A stretch of 64,000 nucleotides of DNA from Janthinobacterium sp. GW456P (lineage in GTDB: Bacteria > Pseudomonadota > Gammaproteobacteria > Burkholderiales > Burkholderiaceae_D), in assembly GCF_002127655.1 (NCBI RefSeq), contig NZ_NEHB01000013.1:232101-296100 (forward strand), written 5' to 3'. Of this stretch, positions 28,712 through 38,607 are shown in pieces (position 1 is the stretch's first letter; every line of letters begins with the position of its first letter). A program made the translations under genes and the position numbers. Below the pieces are notes generated by a model, which saw only the letters and a list, made by a program, of their open reading frames with translations, was not told where the DNA came from and did no database searches.

Positions 28712-30070
28712 TCAACGTAAAACGATCGCCTTGACCGTTTCCCAGGCCGTGCTGCCCGAGTGCGTGGCGCGGACCTGGTTGCGGCCCGCTTCCTTGGCCA
28801 CGTACAGGGCGCGGTCGGCGGCGACGAACAGCGCTTCGCGGTCGTCCAGCTGGTGCGGGCGGATGGTCGCCACGCCGATGCTGACGGTGATCCACGGCGA
28901 GGTGGTGGAGCGCGGGTGCGGCAGCCGCATCGCTTCGATGCTGGCGCGGATGGCCTCGGCCAGGTGCAGGGCACTGGCCGCGTCCGTATCGGCAAACAGC
29001 AGGACGAATTCCTCGCCGCCGTAGCGGGCCGCCAGGTCGCCGGAGCGGCTGGCATGCGCATCGATGGCTTGCGCCACCTGCTGCAGGCAGCTGTCGCCGG
29101 CCGGGTGGCCCAGGCTGTCGTTGTACAGCTTGAAGTGGTCGACGTCGAGCACCACCAGCGACAGGGCGCCGCCGCCGCGCACGGCGCGCTGCCACTCTTT
29201 TTCCAGGAAGCTGTCGAAATGCCGGCGGTTGGCTATTTGGGTCAGCGGATCGAGATAGGCGGCGCGCTGCAGCGCGTCTTCCGACTGCTTGTGGTGCGTG
29301 ATGTCGTGCAGCAGGCCGATATACAGGGGCTGGCGCAGATACATGGGCGTCAGGGTCAGGTCCATGCTCAGCGCCGCGCCGTTGCGGTGGCGGATCGCCA
29401 CTTCGCGCGTACCGTGGTTGTGCGCCTTTTCCGGATTGGCCGCGTGCATGGCGAAGTAGTCGAGGTATTCCTGCGTCACGAGGGGGCTGAGCAACTCGCC
29501 GATGAAGCGCCCGGCCAATTCGTTTTCGCGGTAGCCCAGGTACTGGTCGCAGGCCGGGTTGGTGTACTGGATGCGCCCGTTCGCCTCGATGATCAGCAAA
29601 CCCTCGGCCATGTTGTTGACGATGGTGCGCAGGCGCTCGGCCTGTTCCTGCTGGGTTTCATTGTTACTGCGGATTTGCAGCTGGGCGCGCACACGCGCGC
29701 GCACTTCGGCCATGCGCAGCGGCTTGCTGATGTAATCGACGGCGCCGCAGTCGAAGCCGGCCACCACGTCTTCCGTTTCCGTCTTGGCGCTCATGAAGAT
29801 GACGGGGATGCGCTGCGTCAGCGGATGCTGCTTGAGGCGGCGGCACGTCTCGATGCCGTCCATGTCCGGCATCATCACGTCGAGCAGGATCAGGTCGGGC
29901 TGGGTGCGTTGGGCGATCGCCAGCGCCCGCTCGCCGGACGTGGCAACATAGGTCTGATAACCCTGTTCGCTCATCAGCTTGCGCAGCAGCTCAAGGTTGG
30001 CCGGCGCATCGTCGACAATCAAAATGGCGGCTTCATGCCGCTGGGAATGCTCCACACTGCCTGGACTCAT
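28712..30070 (-). CDS. Response regulator with PAS and GGDEF domains (diguanylate cyclase)
   Basis: The protein has about 452 aa from the ATG at 30070; a second ATG at 30118 would add 16. Domain order is REC (ILIVDDAPANLELLRKLM, phospho-acceptor Asp in LILLDVMMPDMDG, KPLRMAEV), PAS (IVNNMAEGLLIIEANGRIQYTN), and GGDEF with active-site YGGEEFVLLF and the DPLTQIANRRHFD opening. The A-site GGEEF is intact, so it should synthesise c-di-GMP, presumably when the REC domain is phosphorylated by an unlinked kinase. It has no neighbours in operon; a 240-bp gap separates it from the aminotransferase. Confidence 0.88.
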   Translation of the reverse strand: MSPGSVEHSQRHEAAILIVDDAPANLELLRKLMSEQGYQTYVATSGERALAIAQRTQPDLILLDVMMPDMDGIETCRRLKQHPLTQRIPVIFMSAKTETEDVVAGFDCGAVDYISKPLRMAEVRARVRAQLQIRSNNETQQEQAERLRTIVNNMAEGLLIIEANGRIQYTNPACDQYLGYRENELAGRFIGELLSPLVTQEYLDYFAMHAANPEKAHNHGTREVAIRHRNGAALSMDLTLTPMYLRQPLYIGLLHDITHHKQSEDALQRAAYLDPLTQIANRRHFDSFLEKEWQRAVRGGGALSLVVLDVDHFKLYNDSLGHPAGDSCLQQVAQAIDAHASRSGDLAARYGGEEFVLLFADTDAASALHLAEAIRASIEAMRLPHPRSTTSPWITVSIGVATIRPHQLDDREALFVAADRALYVAKEAGRNQVRATHSGSTAWETVKAIVLR

Positions 30071-30326
30071 TGCTTCCGGCCTTCTCGATGTACTCTGCGC
30101 TGCCAGCGTTTGCTGCATTTTCGGTGATGCTGACCGGGGTCAAATCTGATGCAGCGGTCAAATCATACCGCCTCGCCAATTTTTTGGGTGAAAAAATCGA
30201 TGCTGCGCAAGGCATGGAAATATTATTTTTATGATATTTTTAAAAATAAATAAACGCAGTTGCTATCGTGAAAGCTATTTTTAAACGGAAAAGATGCGTG
30301 CCCGGTGGCGCCGGCGCAGCGGGGGA

Positions 30327-30350
30327 CACGCCCCGCGGTTGCGGGGCGTG
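30327..30350. other. Perfect GC hairpin 3' of aminotransferase
   Basis: CACGCCCCGC (30327-30336) and GCGGGGCGTG (30341-30350) form a 10-bp stem with loop GGTT. It sits 11 bp beyond the stop of the minus-strand aminotransferase gene. There is no T-run, so it may stabilise the 3' end or be a weak terminator. Confidence 0.5.
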
Positions 30351-30360
30351 GAGAGGGCGA

Positions 30361-31554
30361 TTACATTTTTGCGGCGATCAGTTTGCCCAGGATGGCGATG
30401 CCTTCGCGGATGCGTTCCGGCGGCACCGTCACGAACGACAGGCGCAAGGTGTGCGTGTCCGGCGTGTTGGCATAGAACGGCGCGCCCGGCACGAAGGCGA
30501 CCTTGTTGGCGATGGCTTCATCGAGCAGTTTCATCGCATCGATGTGTTTCGGCAGGGTGACCCAGATGAACATGCCGCCTTCCGGCTTTGTCCAGGTGAC
30601 GCCGGCCGGGAAGTGCTCTTCCAGCGCCGACAGCATGGCCTGGCACTGGTTGCCGTACAGGCTGCGGATGCTGGGGATATGCCGCTCCAGGAAGCCATCC
30701 TTGATCACTTCATGCACGACCATCTGCGTCAGCTGCGAGGTGTGCAGGTCGGCCGCCTGCTTGGCCAGTTCCAGGCGGCGCACCAGCGGCATCGGCGCCA
30801 CCACGTAGCCGAGGCGGATGCCGGGCGTGAGCACTTTCGAAAACGAGCCCATGTAGATGACGCCGTCCGGATTCATGTTGACCATCTTCGGATACGGCTC
30901 GCCGCTGTAGCTCAGGGCGCCGTACGGATCATCCTCGATCAGCGGCAGGCCGTGGCGGGCGCAGGTTTCCACCAGTTCCACGCGGCGCGCCACGGACAGG
31001 CTGCGGCCCGTCGGGTTCTGGAAGTTCGGCAGCGCGTACAACAGGCGCGCGCCATCGGCGACGGGATCGATCGACGACGGCACCAGGCCTTCGTCATCGG
31101 TATCGACGGACACGAATTCGGGACGGTAGACGGAAAACGCCTGCAGGGCGCCCAGGTAGCTGGGGGTTTCCACCAGCACGCGGCTGCCTTCGTCGATCAG
31201 GACCTTGCCCAGCAAGTCCAGCGCCTGCTGCGAGCCGGACGTCATCAGCACTTGCTCGGGCAGGATGGTGCTGCCATTGCCGGAAAGCGAGTCGGCGATC
31301 CACTGGCGCAGCGGCAGGTAGCCATCGGTGGGGCCGTATTGCAGGGCCACCTTGCCATTGTTCGACAATACCTTGTCGAAGGCGCTCTTCATTTCTTCCA
31401 CGGGGAAGGTGGCGGGCGAGGGCAGGCCGCCGGCAAACGAGATGATCTCGGGACGCTGCGTGATCTTCAGGATTTCGCGGATGAACGAGCTTTGCAGCTG
31501 TTCCGCGCGTTCGGCAAAGCGCCATTGGATCGGATTCGGATTTTCAATTTTCAT
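30361..31554 (-). CDS. PLP-dependent aminotransferase (LysN/2-aminoadipate type)
   Basis: The 397-aa fold-type I aminotransferase starts MKIENPNPIQWRFAERAEQL. It shows FAGGLPSPATFP, YGPTDGYLPLR, LPNFQNPTGRS (cofactor-ring Asn), DDPYGALSYSG, and SFSKVLTPGIRLGYV with the Schiff-base lysine in SFSK. These fit the alpha-aminoadipate/aromatic aminotransferase subgroup related to MocR C-terminal domains but lacking a DNA-binding domain. The exact amino acid is undetermined. Upstream the frame stays open into the next gene, but similarity begins only at 31554. Confidence 0.85.
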   Translation of the reverse strand: MKIENPNPIQWRFAERAEQLQSSFIREILKITQRPEIISFAGGLPSPATFPVEEMKSAFDKVLSNNGKVALQYGPTDGYLPLRQWIADSLSGNGSTILPEQVLMTSGSQQALDLLGKVLIDEGSRVLVETPSYLGALQAFSVYRPEFVSVDTDDEGLVPSSIDPVADGARLLYALPNFQNPTGRSLSVARRVELVETCARHGLPLIEDDPYGALSYSGEPYPKMVNMNPDGVIYMGSFSKVLTPGIRLGYVVAPMPLVRRLELAKQAADLHTSQLTQMVVHEVIKDGFLERHIPSIRSLYGNQCQAMLSALEEHFPAGVTWTKPEGGMFIWVTLPKHIDAMKLLDEAIANKVAFVPGAPFYANTPDTHTLRLSFVTVPPERIREGIAILGKLIAAKM

Positions 31555-31730
31555 ACGAGTCTCACAGAAGATGCCGAGCTGCGCCGGCTGGATTTGTTGG
31601 CCCGCTTGTGGCGGTGCGTGCGCAAGCGGCGCCGGGTAGGCGCCGCCAAAGTGCTGCTGTATTGTACGGCTTGTACGCCGCCGTGCCCATGCGTACGCGC
31701 AACGGCGTTGCAAATGGGCGTCAGGGAACC

Positions 31731-32645
31731 TTACTTCAGCTTGCGTCCGATGCCCACGACGGCGATCACGGCGCCGGCAAACAGCAGGCTTTCGCCCGTC
31801 AATGGCTCGTTCAGCAGCACGGCCGCGCCCACCAGAGAGAGGAAAGGCTGCAGCAGCTGCGTCTGTCCCACGCGCGCCACGCCGCCCAGCGCCATGCCAC
31901 GGTACCAGAAAAAGAAGCCGATAAACATGGAAAACACGGAGATGTAGGCAAAACCCAGCCAGGCCACGCTGCTGGCCTGCGCCATGAGCGCGCGCTGCGG
32001 CCAGGCGTCCCACAGCACCACGGGCAAGACAAAAGGCACGGCCAGCAGCAGCGCCCAGGAAATCACGTGCTGGCCCGGCATCGTTTGCGCCAGGCGTCCG
32101 CCTTCGGCGTAGCCGAGGGCAGCCAGCAGCACGGCGGCAAAGATCAGCCAGTCGGCCAGGTGGAAGCTGCCGCCGCCCTGGCGCAATGCGAACGCCACCA
32201 CCAATAGTGTGCCGAGCAGGGCCATCAGCCAGAACCCCGGGGAAGGGCGCTCCTTGCCGCGCAGCACGGCAAACACGGCGGTGGCCAGCGGCAATATGCC
32301 GACCAGCACGGCGCCATGCGAGGCGGGCAGGCTGCGCATGGCGATCGACGTCAGCCAGGGAAAGCCCAGCACGCAGCCCAGCGACACGAGCGCCAGCGGC
32401 AGCCATTGTTCACGGCGCGGCAACGGCGCGCGCTGGTGCCACAGCCACAGGCCGGCCAGGCCGGCGGCCACCAGGGCGCGGCCCAGGGCCACAAAGGTGG
32501 GGTCGAGTTCGGCTACGGCCAGGCGCGTAAACGGCAGGGTCAGGCTGAAGAGGGCGACGGCGATGAGGCCCAGCAGTAAGCCTTTGCGGTCGGCGCCGAG
32601 GCGGGGAGGATGGCTGGCGGGGGCGGTACTGATAGTCGATGGCAT
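31731..32645 (-). CDS. EamA-family (DMT) transporter
   Basis: The 304-aa inner-membrane protein has about ten predicted helices arranged as two EamA repeats. The first contains LTLPFTRLAVAELDPTFVALGRA and the second FAYISVFSMFIGFFFWYRGM. Family members export amino acids or other metabolites. The start has AGGAAA on its strand. It is divergent from a MocR-type regulator, the usual arrangement where the regulator controls an exporter in response to an amino compound. Confidence 0.83.
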   Translation of the reverse strand: MPSTISTAPASHPPRLGADRKGLLLGLIAVALFSLTLPFTRLAVAELDPTFVALGRALVAAGLAGLWLWHQRAPLPRREQWLPLALVSLGCVLGFPWLTSIAMRSLPASHGAVLVGILPLATAVFAVLRGKERPSPGFWLMALLGTLLVVAFALRQGGGSFHLADWLIFAAVLLAALGYAEGGRLAQTMPGQHVISWALLLAVPFVLPVVLWDAWPQRALMAQASSVAWLGFAYISVFSMFIGFFFWYRGMALGGVARVGQTQLLQPFLSLVGAAVLLNEPLTGESLLFAGAVIAVVGIGRKLK

Positions 32646-32708
32646 GGATTTCCTGATACTGGCGAATGGGTGTGCGGGGTGCGCGGCAGGCGTGGATTAA
32701 TTTCTGCC

Positions 32709-32777
32709 GTACTGCTATCCTAGGGCTCAATAGCAATACAGTACAAATACACTTTCACGCATAATTTCACATACTGT
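32709..32777. promoter_or_regulatory. Repeated TACTG/CAGTA half-sites between EamA and MocR genes
   Basis: GTACTG (32709-32714), CAGTAC (32739-32744) and TACTGT (32772-32777) recur in the 141-bp divergent gap. The first two also form an extended imperfect inverted repeat (GTACTGCTAT versus ATAGCA..CAGTAC). Such spaced half-sites suit a MocR dimer. Assignment is inferred from position. Confidence 0.45.
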
Positions 32778-32786
32778 CATGGTCAT

Positions 32787-34205
32787 ATGAGCAATACACT
32801 CCCTTTGCTGTCGCGCGCCTCGGGCGAAACCCTGATCGACCAGATCACGCGCTCGCTGGCGGCGCGCATCGACGACAAGCTGCTGCGCGGCGGCGCGCGC
32901 ATGCCGTCGATCCGCCAGTGCGCCGCCAGCCTGGATGTGTCGTGCGCCACGGTGGTGGCCAGCTACGACAAGCTGGTGGCGCGCGGCTACCTGGAATCGC
33001 GGCGCGGCGCCGGTTTTTTCGTGCGCGAGCGTTCGTCCATGAACACGCCGGCGCCGCCCGCCGGCGCGCAGGACGCGGCGGCGCAGCCGATGGACGTCGT
33101 CTGGCTGATCCGTAACATGTTCCGCAAGACGCCGGTCATCCCCGCGCCCGGCACCGGCATGCTGCCCGCCGAGTGGCTCGATGGCGACCTGGTGGCGCGC
33201 GCCCTGCGCGACGTCAGCCGTCAGCCGGGCAGCCTGTTGCTCGGTTACGGATCGCCGCAGGGTTTCCTGCCGCTGCGCCAGCAGTTGCAGCTGAAACTGG
33301 CGGGCCTGGAAATCGCCTGTCCGCCCGAGCAGATCGTCACCACGGTGGGCGTGATGCAAGCGCTGGACCTGGTGGCGCGCGAGTTTGCCCGTCCCGGCGA
33401 CACTATTTTCGTCGACGATCCCGCATACTGGCTGATGTTCGGCGCCTTTGCGGCCATGGGCATGCACGTCATCGGCATCCCGCGCCTGGGTGACGGCCCC
33501 GATATCGCCGTGCTGGCGGAACTGGCGGCCCTGCACCGTCCCAAGCTGTACGTGATCAACTCGGTGCTGCACAACCCCAGCTCGACGTCGCTGTCGGCGG
33601 CCAAGGCGTTCCAGGTGCTGCGCCTGGCCGAACAGCACGATTTCCTCGTCGTCGAAGACGATATCTATTGCGACATGCATCCCGGTGGCGAGGTGCAGCC
33701 GGCCACCCGCCTGGCCGCGCTGGACCAGCTGCGCCGCGTGATTTACCTGGGGGGCTTTTCCAAGAGCCTGTCGGCCAACCTGCGCGTGGGCTTCATCGCC
33801 ACCTCGCCGGAATGGGCGCAGCGCCTGGCCGACCGCAAGATGCTCGCCACCCTGACCACCAGCGACATCGGCGAGCGCGTGGTGTATAAAATCCTCTCGC
33901 AAGGCCTGTACCGCAAGCATGCGGAACGGCTGCGCGCGCGGCTCGACAAGGTGCGCGAGGGCACGTACCGCCGCGCCGAGCGTGCCGGTCTGCGTTTCGA
34001 TCCCGCGCCGGCCGGCATGTTCATCTGGGCCGATGCGGGCTGCGATACGAATGTGTTGGCCGAAAAGGCGCTGGCCGAGGGACTGGTGCTGGGGCCGGGC
34101 AGCCTGTTTTCGCCGCGCCAGCTGCCGTCAACCCGCATGCGCCTGAACCTGGCCACGGTGCAGGACGCGCGCGTCTGGGATTTTTTCGGCCGCGCACTGG
34201 GCTAA
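32787..34205 (+). CDS. MocR-type GntR/aminotransferase regulator
   Basis: The 472-aa protein joins an N-terminal GntR winged helix (about residues 10-80; [52 protein letters not shown]) to a fold-type I aminotransferase domain (about 120-472; [44 protein letters not shown]). The PLP lysine position (GFSKSL) is present. Such proteins sense PLP-amino acid adducts. It is divergent from the EamA exporter and is its probable regulator. The ATG at 32787 has only a weak ribosome-binding site. Confidence 0.86.
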   Translation: MSNTLPLLSRASGETLIDQITRSLAARIDDKLLRGGARMPSIRQCAASLDVSCATVVASYDKLVARGYLESRRGAGFFVRERSSMNTPAPPAGAQDAAAQPMDVVWLIRNMFRKTPVIPAPGTGMLPAEWLDGDLVARALRDVSRQPGSLLLGYGSPQGFLPLRQQLQLKLAGLEIACPPEQIVTTVGVMQALDLVAREFARPGDTIFVDDPAYWLMFGAFAAMGMHVIGIPRLGDGPDIAVLAELAALHRPKLYVINSVLHNPSSTSLSAAKAFQVLRLAEQHDFLVVEDDIYCDMHPGGEVQPATRLAALDQLRRVIYLGGFSKSLSANLRVGFIATSPEWAQRLADRKMLATLTTSDIGERVVYKILSQGLYRKHAERLRARLDKVREGTYRRAERAGLRFDPAPAGMFIWADAGCDTNVLAEKALAEGLVLGPGSLFSPRQLPSTRMRLNLATVQDARVWDFFGRALG

Positions 34206-34294
34206 AACTGCACATTTGCCGGGGGCTCTTGAAATTGCCTGTACCATCCCCAACTCCGTCAAATCCGTCCCATCCACAAGACTATGAGGTAAAA

Positions 34295-36214
34295 ATGGCT
34301 GTCTCCGAAAAGCAAACCCTGGGTTTTCAGACCGAAGTGAAGCAAATGCTGCACCTGATGATCCACTCCCTGTACTCGAACAAGGAAATCTTCCTGCGCG
34401 AATTGATCTCGAACGCGTCCGACGCGGCCGACAAATTGCGCTTTGAAGCGATCGATAACGACGCCCTGTACGGCAACGATCACGAATTGAAGATCAAGGT
34501 CAGCTTCGACAAGGATGCGCGCACCATCACCATTTCCGACAACGGCATCGGCATGACCCGCGACGAGGCGATCTCGCACCTGGGCACCATCGCCAAGTCG
34601 GGCACCAAGGAATTCTTCGGCAAGCTGTCGGGCGACCAGCAGCAGGACGCGGCCCTGATCGGCCAGTTCGGCGTGGGCTTCTATTCGGGCTTCATCGTCG
34701 CCGACAAGATCACCGTCGAAACGCGCCGCGCCGGCGTGGACGCTTCCGAAGGCGTGCGCTGGGAGTCGGCGGGCGAAGGCGATTACAGCATCGAATCGAT
34801 CGACAAGCCGTCGCGCGGCACGGACATCATCCTGCACCTGCGCGAAGGCGAGGATGAATTGCTGTCGAGCTGGAAGATCAAGTCCATCATCCGCAAATAC
34901 TCGGACCATATCTCGCTGCCGATCGTGATGCAGAAGGAAGAGTGGGATGACGAGAAAAAAGAAACCGTTCTGAAAGACGAATTCGAAACCGTCAATCAGG
35001 CCAGCGCCCTGTGGGCCCGCAACAAGGCCGACATCACGCCGGAACAGTACGACGAATTCTACAAGCACGTGTCGCACGACTTCCAGTCGCCGTTGACGCA
35101 CACGCACAACCGCGTCGAAGGCCGCAGCGAATACACGCAGCTGCTGTACATTCCGGCCAAGGCGCCGTTCGACATGTGGGACCGCAACAAGCGCGGCGGC
35201 ATCAAGCTGTACGTCAAGCGCGTCTTCATCATGGACGATGCCGAGCAGCTGATGCCGACCTACCTGCGCTTCGTGCGCGGGGTGATCGACTCGGCCGACC
35301 TGCCGCTGAACGTGTCGCGCGAAATCCTGCAGGAGTCGCGCGACGTCAAGGTCATCCGCGAAGGCTCGACCAAGCGCGTGCTGGGCATGCTGGAAGAACT
35401 GGCGAACGCGGACGAGCAGGACAAGAAAGACAAATACGCCGTCTTCTGGAAGGAATTCGGCCAGGTGCTGAAAGAAGGCATCGGCGAGGACGCGGCCAAC
35501 AAGGAACGCCTGGCCAAGCTGCTGCGCTTTGCCTCGACGGCCAACGACAGCGACGAGCAAATCACTTCGTTCGCCGACTACGTGGCGCGCATGAAGGAAG
35601 GCCAGGACAAGATCTATTACGTCACGGCCGACAACTACGCCGCCGCCAAGAACAGCCCGCACCTGGAAATCTTCCGCAAGAAGGGCGTCGAAGTGCTGCT
35701 GCTGACGGACAGAGTCGATGAATGGATGCTGTCCTTCCTGCAGGACTTCGAAGGCAAGGAACTGGTGTCCGTCGCCAAGGGCGGCCTGGACCTGGGCGCG
35801 CTGGAAGACGAAGCGGAAAAGAAAGAGCACGAAGAAACGGAAACCTCGTACGCCGACCTGGTGGGCAAGATGAAGACCGTGCTGGCCGACAAGGCCAAGG
35901 ACGTGCGCGTGACGTTCCGCCTGACCGATTCGCCAGCCTGCCTGGTGGCCGACGAGAACGAATTGTCGGGCAACCTGCTGCGCATGCTCAAAGCTGCTGG
36001 CCAGAGCGCGCCGGAATCGAAGCCGATTTTGGAAATCAACCCGAACCACCCGCTGGTGACGCGTCTGAAATACGAGGACGCGGAAGGCGGCAAGTTCGGC
36101 GACTGGGCCAACATCCTGTTCGACCAGGCCATGCTGGCCGAAGGCGGCTCGCTGGCCGACCCGGCCAGTTTCGTCAAACGCCTGAACGAATTGCTGCTCA
36201 ATTCGGCCAAGTAA
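34295..36214 (+). CDS. htpG: Chaperone protein HtpG (bacterial Hsp90)
   Basis: The 639-aa protein is full length. The N-terminal GHKL ATPase carries [29 protein letters not shown] and [13 protein letters not shown]. The middle domain has [13 protein letters not shown] and [18 protein letters not shown] with the catalytic arginine. A C-terminal dimerisation domain follows. It starts at the ATG after GAGGTAAAA. It is monocistronic, ending before a palindromic repeat and an intrinsic terminator. Confidence 0.97.
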   Translation: MAVSEKQTLGFQTEVKQMLHLMIHSLYSNKEIFLRELISNASDAADKLRFEAIDNDALYGNDHELKIKVSFDKDARTITISDNGIGMTRDEAISHLGTIAKSGTKEFFGKLSGDQQQDAALIGQFGVGFYSGFIVADKITVETRRAGVDASEGVRWESAGEGDYSIESIDKPSRGTDIILHLREGEDELLSSWKIKSIIRKYSDHISLPIVMQKEEWDDEKKETVLKDEFETVNQASALWARNKADITPEQYDEFYKHVSHDFQSPLTHTHNRVEGRSEYTQLLYIPAKAPFDMWDRNKRGGIKLYVKRVFIMDDAEQLMPTYLRFVRGVIDSADLPLNVSREILQESRDVKVIREGSTKRVLGMLEELANADEQDKKDKYAVFWKEFGQVLKEGIGEDAANKERLAKLLRFASTANDSDEQITSFADYVARMKEGQDKIYYVTADNYAAAKNSPHLEIFRKKGVEVLLLTDRVDEWMLSFLQDFEGKELVSVAKGGLDLGALEDEAEKKEHEETETSYADLVGKMKTVLADKAKDVRVTFRLTDSPACLVADENELSGNLLRMLKAAGQSAPESKPILEINPNHPLVTRLKYEDAEGGKFGDWANILFDQAMLAEGGSLADPASFVKRLNELLLNSAK

Positions 36215-36231
36215 TTTCACCAGGTGCGCAG

Positions 36232-36269
36232 GTCGGATTAGCGAGGCCGCAGGCCGCGCATAATCCGAC
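36232..36269. repeat. Palindromic repeat family 2, copy 2
   Basis: GTCGGATTA (36232-36240) and TAATCCGAC (36261-36269) are identical to the arms of the element at 10351-10386. The enclosed sequence differs (GCGAGGCCGCAGGCCGCGC) but still folds back. It lies 18 bp after the htpG stop. The conserved outer arm with variable inner stem resembles REP-type units. Confidence 0.7.
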
Positions 36270-36287
36270 ACGACGACCGATGTACTG

Positions 36288-36326
36288 AAGCCGGCCCTTT
36301 CCATGTGAAAGGGTCGGCTTTTTCTT
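36288..36326 (+). terminator. Intrinsic terminator of htpG
   Basis: AAGCCGGCCCTTT (36288-36300) pairs with AAAGGGTCGGCTT (36308-36320) over 13 positions with one G-T. The stem is followed by a T-rich tract. It ends 12 bp before the next start codon. Confidence 0.85.
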
Positions 36327-36337
36327 TAAGGGACATC

Positions 36338-36715
36338 ATGAAAATCCGCCTGATGGCCGGCCTGGGCGCGCACGCGCTGGGCTGCCTGCTGTTTATCGTA
36401 TTGAGCTGGCTGGGTTTTTTCCTGTACACGCAGCTGTTCGGCAGCCTCGGCTCGCGCGGCGTGGCCGGTGGCCTGGCCCTGCTGCTCGTGTTTTATGTGT
36501 ATGCGGGCACGAATCTGCTGCTGGCGCTGCTGCCAGACGGCCGCTGGAAAGCTGTGCTATGTGGCGTGCTGGCCACGGCCGTGCTCGCCTATCTGCTGCC
36601 CCAGCATCCGCTGCGGGCCATCTACTTCAGCGTGCTGGCGGGCGGCTTGAGCTGGCTTGCCGTGCTGGCCAGCGCGCGCTTAAGCGGATACCTGCGCGGC
36701 CGACAGGCCGTTTAA
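36338..36715 (+). CDS. Small multi-pass membrane protein of unknown function
   Basis: The 125-aa protein starts MKIRLMAGLGAHALG, with AAGGGAC upstream. It has about four predicted membrane helices (residues roughly 6-28, 38-58, 66-84, 90-108) and short charged loops (PDGRWK; ARLSGYLRGRQ). No family is recognised. It overlaps the 3' end of the convergent hydrolase gene by 36 bp, which argues both frames are real and compact. Confidence 0.6.
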   Translation: MKIRLMAGLGAHALGCLLFIVLSWLGFFLYTQLFGSLGSRGVAGGLALLLVFYVYAGTNLLLALLPDGRWKAVLCGVLATAVLAYLLPQHPLRAIYFSVLAGGLSWLAVLASARLSGYLRGRQAV

Positions 36716-37411
36716 AAAAGCGGCGACGGCGACGGCGGCCGCTTCCGGCGCCGCCTGCAGCAGCATGTGCGGCGCGGCGATGTCGACCAGTTGTGCGCCC
36801 GCTGCCTGCCGCAGTATCTGCACGGCGTTCGCCGGCGGCACCAGGCGGTCATGGCGGGCACGCAGATACAGCACGGGCAGGCTGCCGCGCGCGAAGCTGC
36901 GCGAGGCGTCGGTTTCCAGCACGGCGCGCAGGCGCTGGCGCAGCACGCCGGGAGGCACTTGCGCCAGCGCCGCTGCCAGTTCATTCTGCAGTTGCGGCGT
37001 CGAGTGGGGCGCCAGCAGCGCCTGGCGCAGGGCGAAGCCAGGCATGGCGCCAAAGGGCACCATGCCGAGCAGGTGGCGCAGCGGCGCGAGCATCGGGCGC
37101 GGATTGCGCACGAACGAACAGCACAGGATCAGGGCGCGCATGCCGGGCGGCGGATCGGCGCGCAACGCCGCCCCCAGCGGTCCGGAAAACGATTCGGCCA
37201 GCACGACGAAGGGGTGGCCTTGCGGCAAGCGCTCGCGCACGAACGCTTCCAGCGCCGCATAGTCCAGCGGCGCGGCCGGATAGGCGATGGCCTGGGTGTC
37301 AATGGCGCTCTGCGCGCGCAAGGCGGCGTCAAAACGGTGGAAGAGCCGGGCCGTGCCATCCATGCCGGGCAGCAGGACAAGCAGGGGCGGGGCGTGGATT
37401 GGTGTCGTCAT
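36680..37411 (-). CDS. Alpha/beta-hydrolase fold protein
   Basis: The protein has about 243 aa from the ATG at 37411 (ATGs at 37420 and 37423 are alternatives). Motifs are LLVLLPGMDGTARLF at the first strand/oxyanion loop, the nucleophile elbow VLAESFSGPLG (S in ESFSG), and C-terminal LYLRARHDRLVPPAN with the acid and IAAPHMLLQ with the histidine. The triad looks complete, so it is probably a cytoplasmic esterase or thioesterase of unknown substrate. Confidence 0.72.
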   Translation of the reverse strand: MTTPIHAPPLLVLLPGMDGTARLFHRFDAALRAQSAIDTQAIAYPAAPLDYAALEAFVRERLPQGHPFVVLAESFSGPLGAALRADPPPGMRALILCCSFVRNPRPMLAPLRHLLGMVPFGAMPGFALRQALLAPHSTPQLQNELAAALAQVPPGVLRQRLRAVLETDASRSFARGSLPVLYLRARHDRLVPPANAVQILRQAAGAQLVDIAAPHMLLQAAPEAAAVAVAAFLNGLSAAQVSA

Positions 37412-37554
37412 TGCTGCCATCATAACAGCCGCCCCGGCGCACCTGCCGTCCGCCTGCCGCACGGCATGGGGGCTGGCGCCATGCTAGAATCGCCGGCGCG
37501 CCATGCGTGGCCCGTGGCCACTGGCAGCGGCCAAATCCCCCGACAGACAGAATC

Positions 37555-38592
37555 ATGCATATCATTTCTTCGAATTACCGCACCCTGGGCTGCGCCTTGC
37601 TGGCGGCGGCCTGCCTCCTTTCCCAGCCTGCCCGTGCCACGGCGGCGCCCTTGGCACCGGCCGGGAAAAGCCTGTCGTCCCTGCTGGCCGGCGGTCCCTT
37701 GCCGCGCCTGAGCGACGACCCGCAAGTGCGCGCGGCCCTGTTCGATTTCTTCGGTTACGCGCGCGGCAGCTACACGGAAAACGATGAATTGCTGCTGGCG
37801 CAGGCACTCGAAGCGATCAGCGAAAAGCGCGACGCCACGCGCGCCGTGCTGGCCGATGGCCGCCAGTTGCTGGCATCGATGAATGACCGCAAGCAGGGCC
37901 GCGAACGCGGCGCCATGTTGCTCGACAAACGCGGCGTCATCATCGCCTTTGGTTTGGTGAACGGGCATTGCCGCCTGGAGGGCCAGCCGCTGGCGAAAGT
38001 CTGCAATCCCGATCCGAATGCCGTGCTGACGGTGTTCCACCGCAAGGGCATGCTGGTTGGCGACGCTGCGCCCCTGCTGGCCTGGGCCCGGCAATTGCCG
38101 CCCATGCTGGCGCTGATCGCGGGCGACAAGGAAGCGGGCGCCGACGGGCAAAGGATCGCCACTGTCGAATACGTGCTGGCGCAGCCGGCCCTGCCGGGCT
38201 GGAACCGCGCCCAGCTGCCGCCCGCGTATCCGCCGGCGCTGCTGCCGCTGCTGCTGGACAAATCCACGGTGCTGACATCGGCCGGCGCCGGCGTGTTTGC
38301 CTATCCGCTCACGCTCAAGGGCAAGAAGCAGACCAATGTGCTCGACCATGCGGAAGGCCGCCCGCCGCGCGACCTCGAAGTGGCGCTGCGCAGCTATGCC
38401 AGCTTCGACACGGTGGTCGAGCGCTACCGCCAGCTGGCCAAGGGCGCCAGACTGCAGCGCAACGAGCGCACGGCCTACCTCGATGGCGACATGGGGCAGG
38501 GCAGCTACCGCGTCTACATCCGCAACACGGGGGCGGACGGCGTGATGATCGACGTGGCGCTGTGGCAGCGCAGGCTGGCGGCCAGCCGCTGA
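37555..38592 (+). CDS. Secreted protein of unknown function
   Basis: The 345-aa protein starts MHIISSNYRTLGCALLAAAC, a signal peptide ending near ARA-TAA. The mature protein has a helical N-terminal half (DELLLAQALEAISEKRDATRAVL) and a later part with alternating strands. A repeated -GQ/DG- pattern near the end (RTAYLDGDMGQGSYRVYIRN) resembles a small beta domain. No catalytic motif is recognised. It is a single gene between convergent hydrolase and LRR genes. Confidence 0.62.
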   Translation: MHIISSNYRTLGCALLAAACLLSQPARATAAPLAPAGKSLSSLLAGGPLPRLSDDPQVRAALFDFFGYARGSYTENDELLLAQALEAISEKRDATRAVLADGRQLLASMNDRKQGRERGAMLLDKRGVIIAFGLVNGHCRLEGQPLAKVCNPDPNAVLTVFHRKGMLVGDAAPLLAWARQLPPMLALIAGDKEAGADGQRIATVEYVLAQPALPGWNRAQLPPAYPPALLPLLLDKSTVLTSAGAGVFAYPLTLKGKKQTNVLDHAEGRPPRDLEVALRSYASFDTVVERYRQLAKGARLQRNERTAYLDGDMGQGSYRVYIRNTGADGVMIDVALWQRRLAASR

Positions 38593-38607
38593 CGTCAGTC
38601 ACCGCGG

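Noticed and set aside
31555-32406. N-terminal extension of the aminotransferase into the EamA gene
   Set aside because: The frame is open but runs antisense-like through an out-of-frame transporter gene; similarity begins only at 31554.
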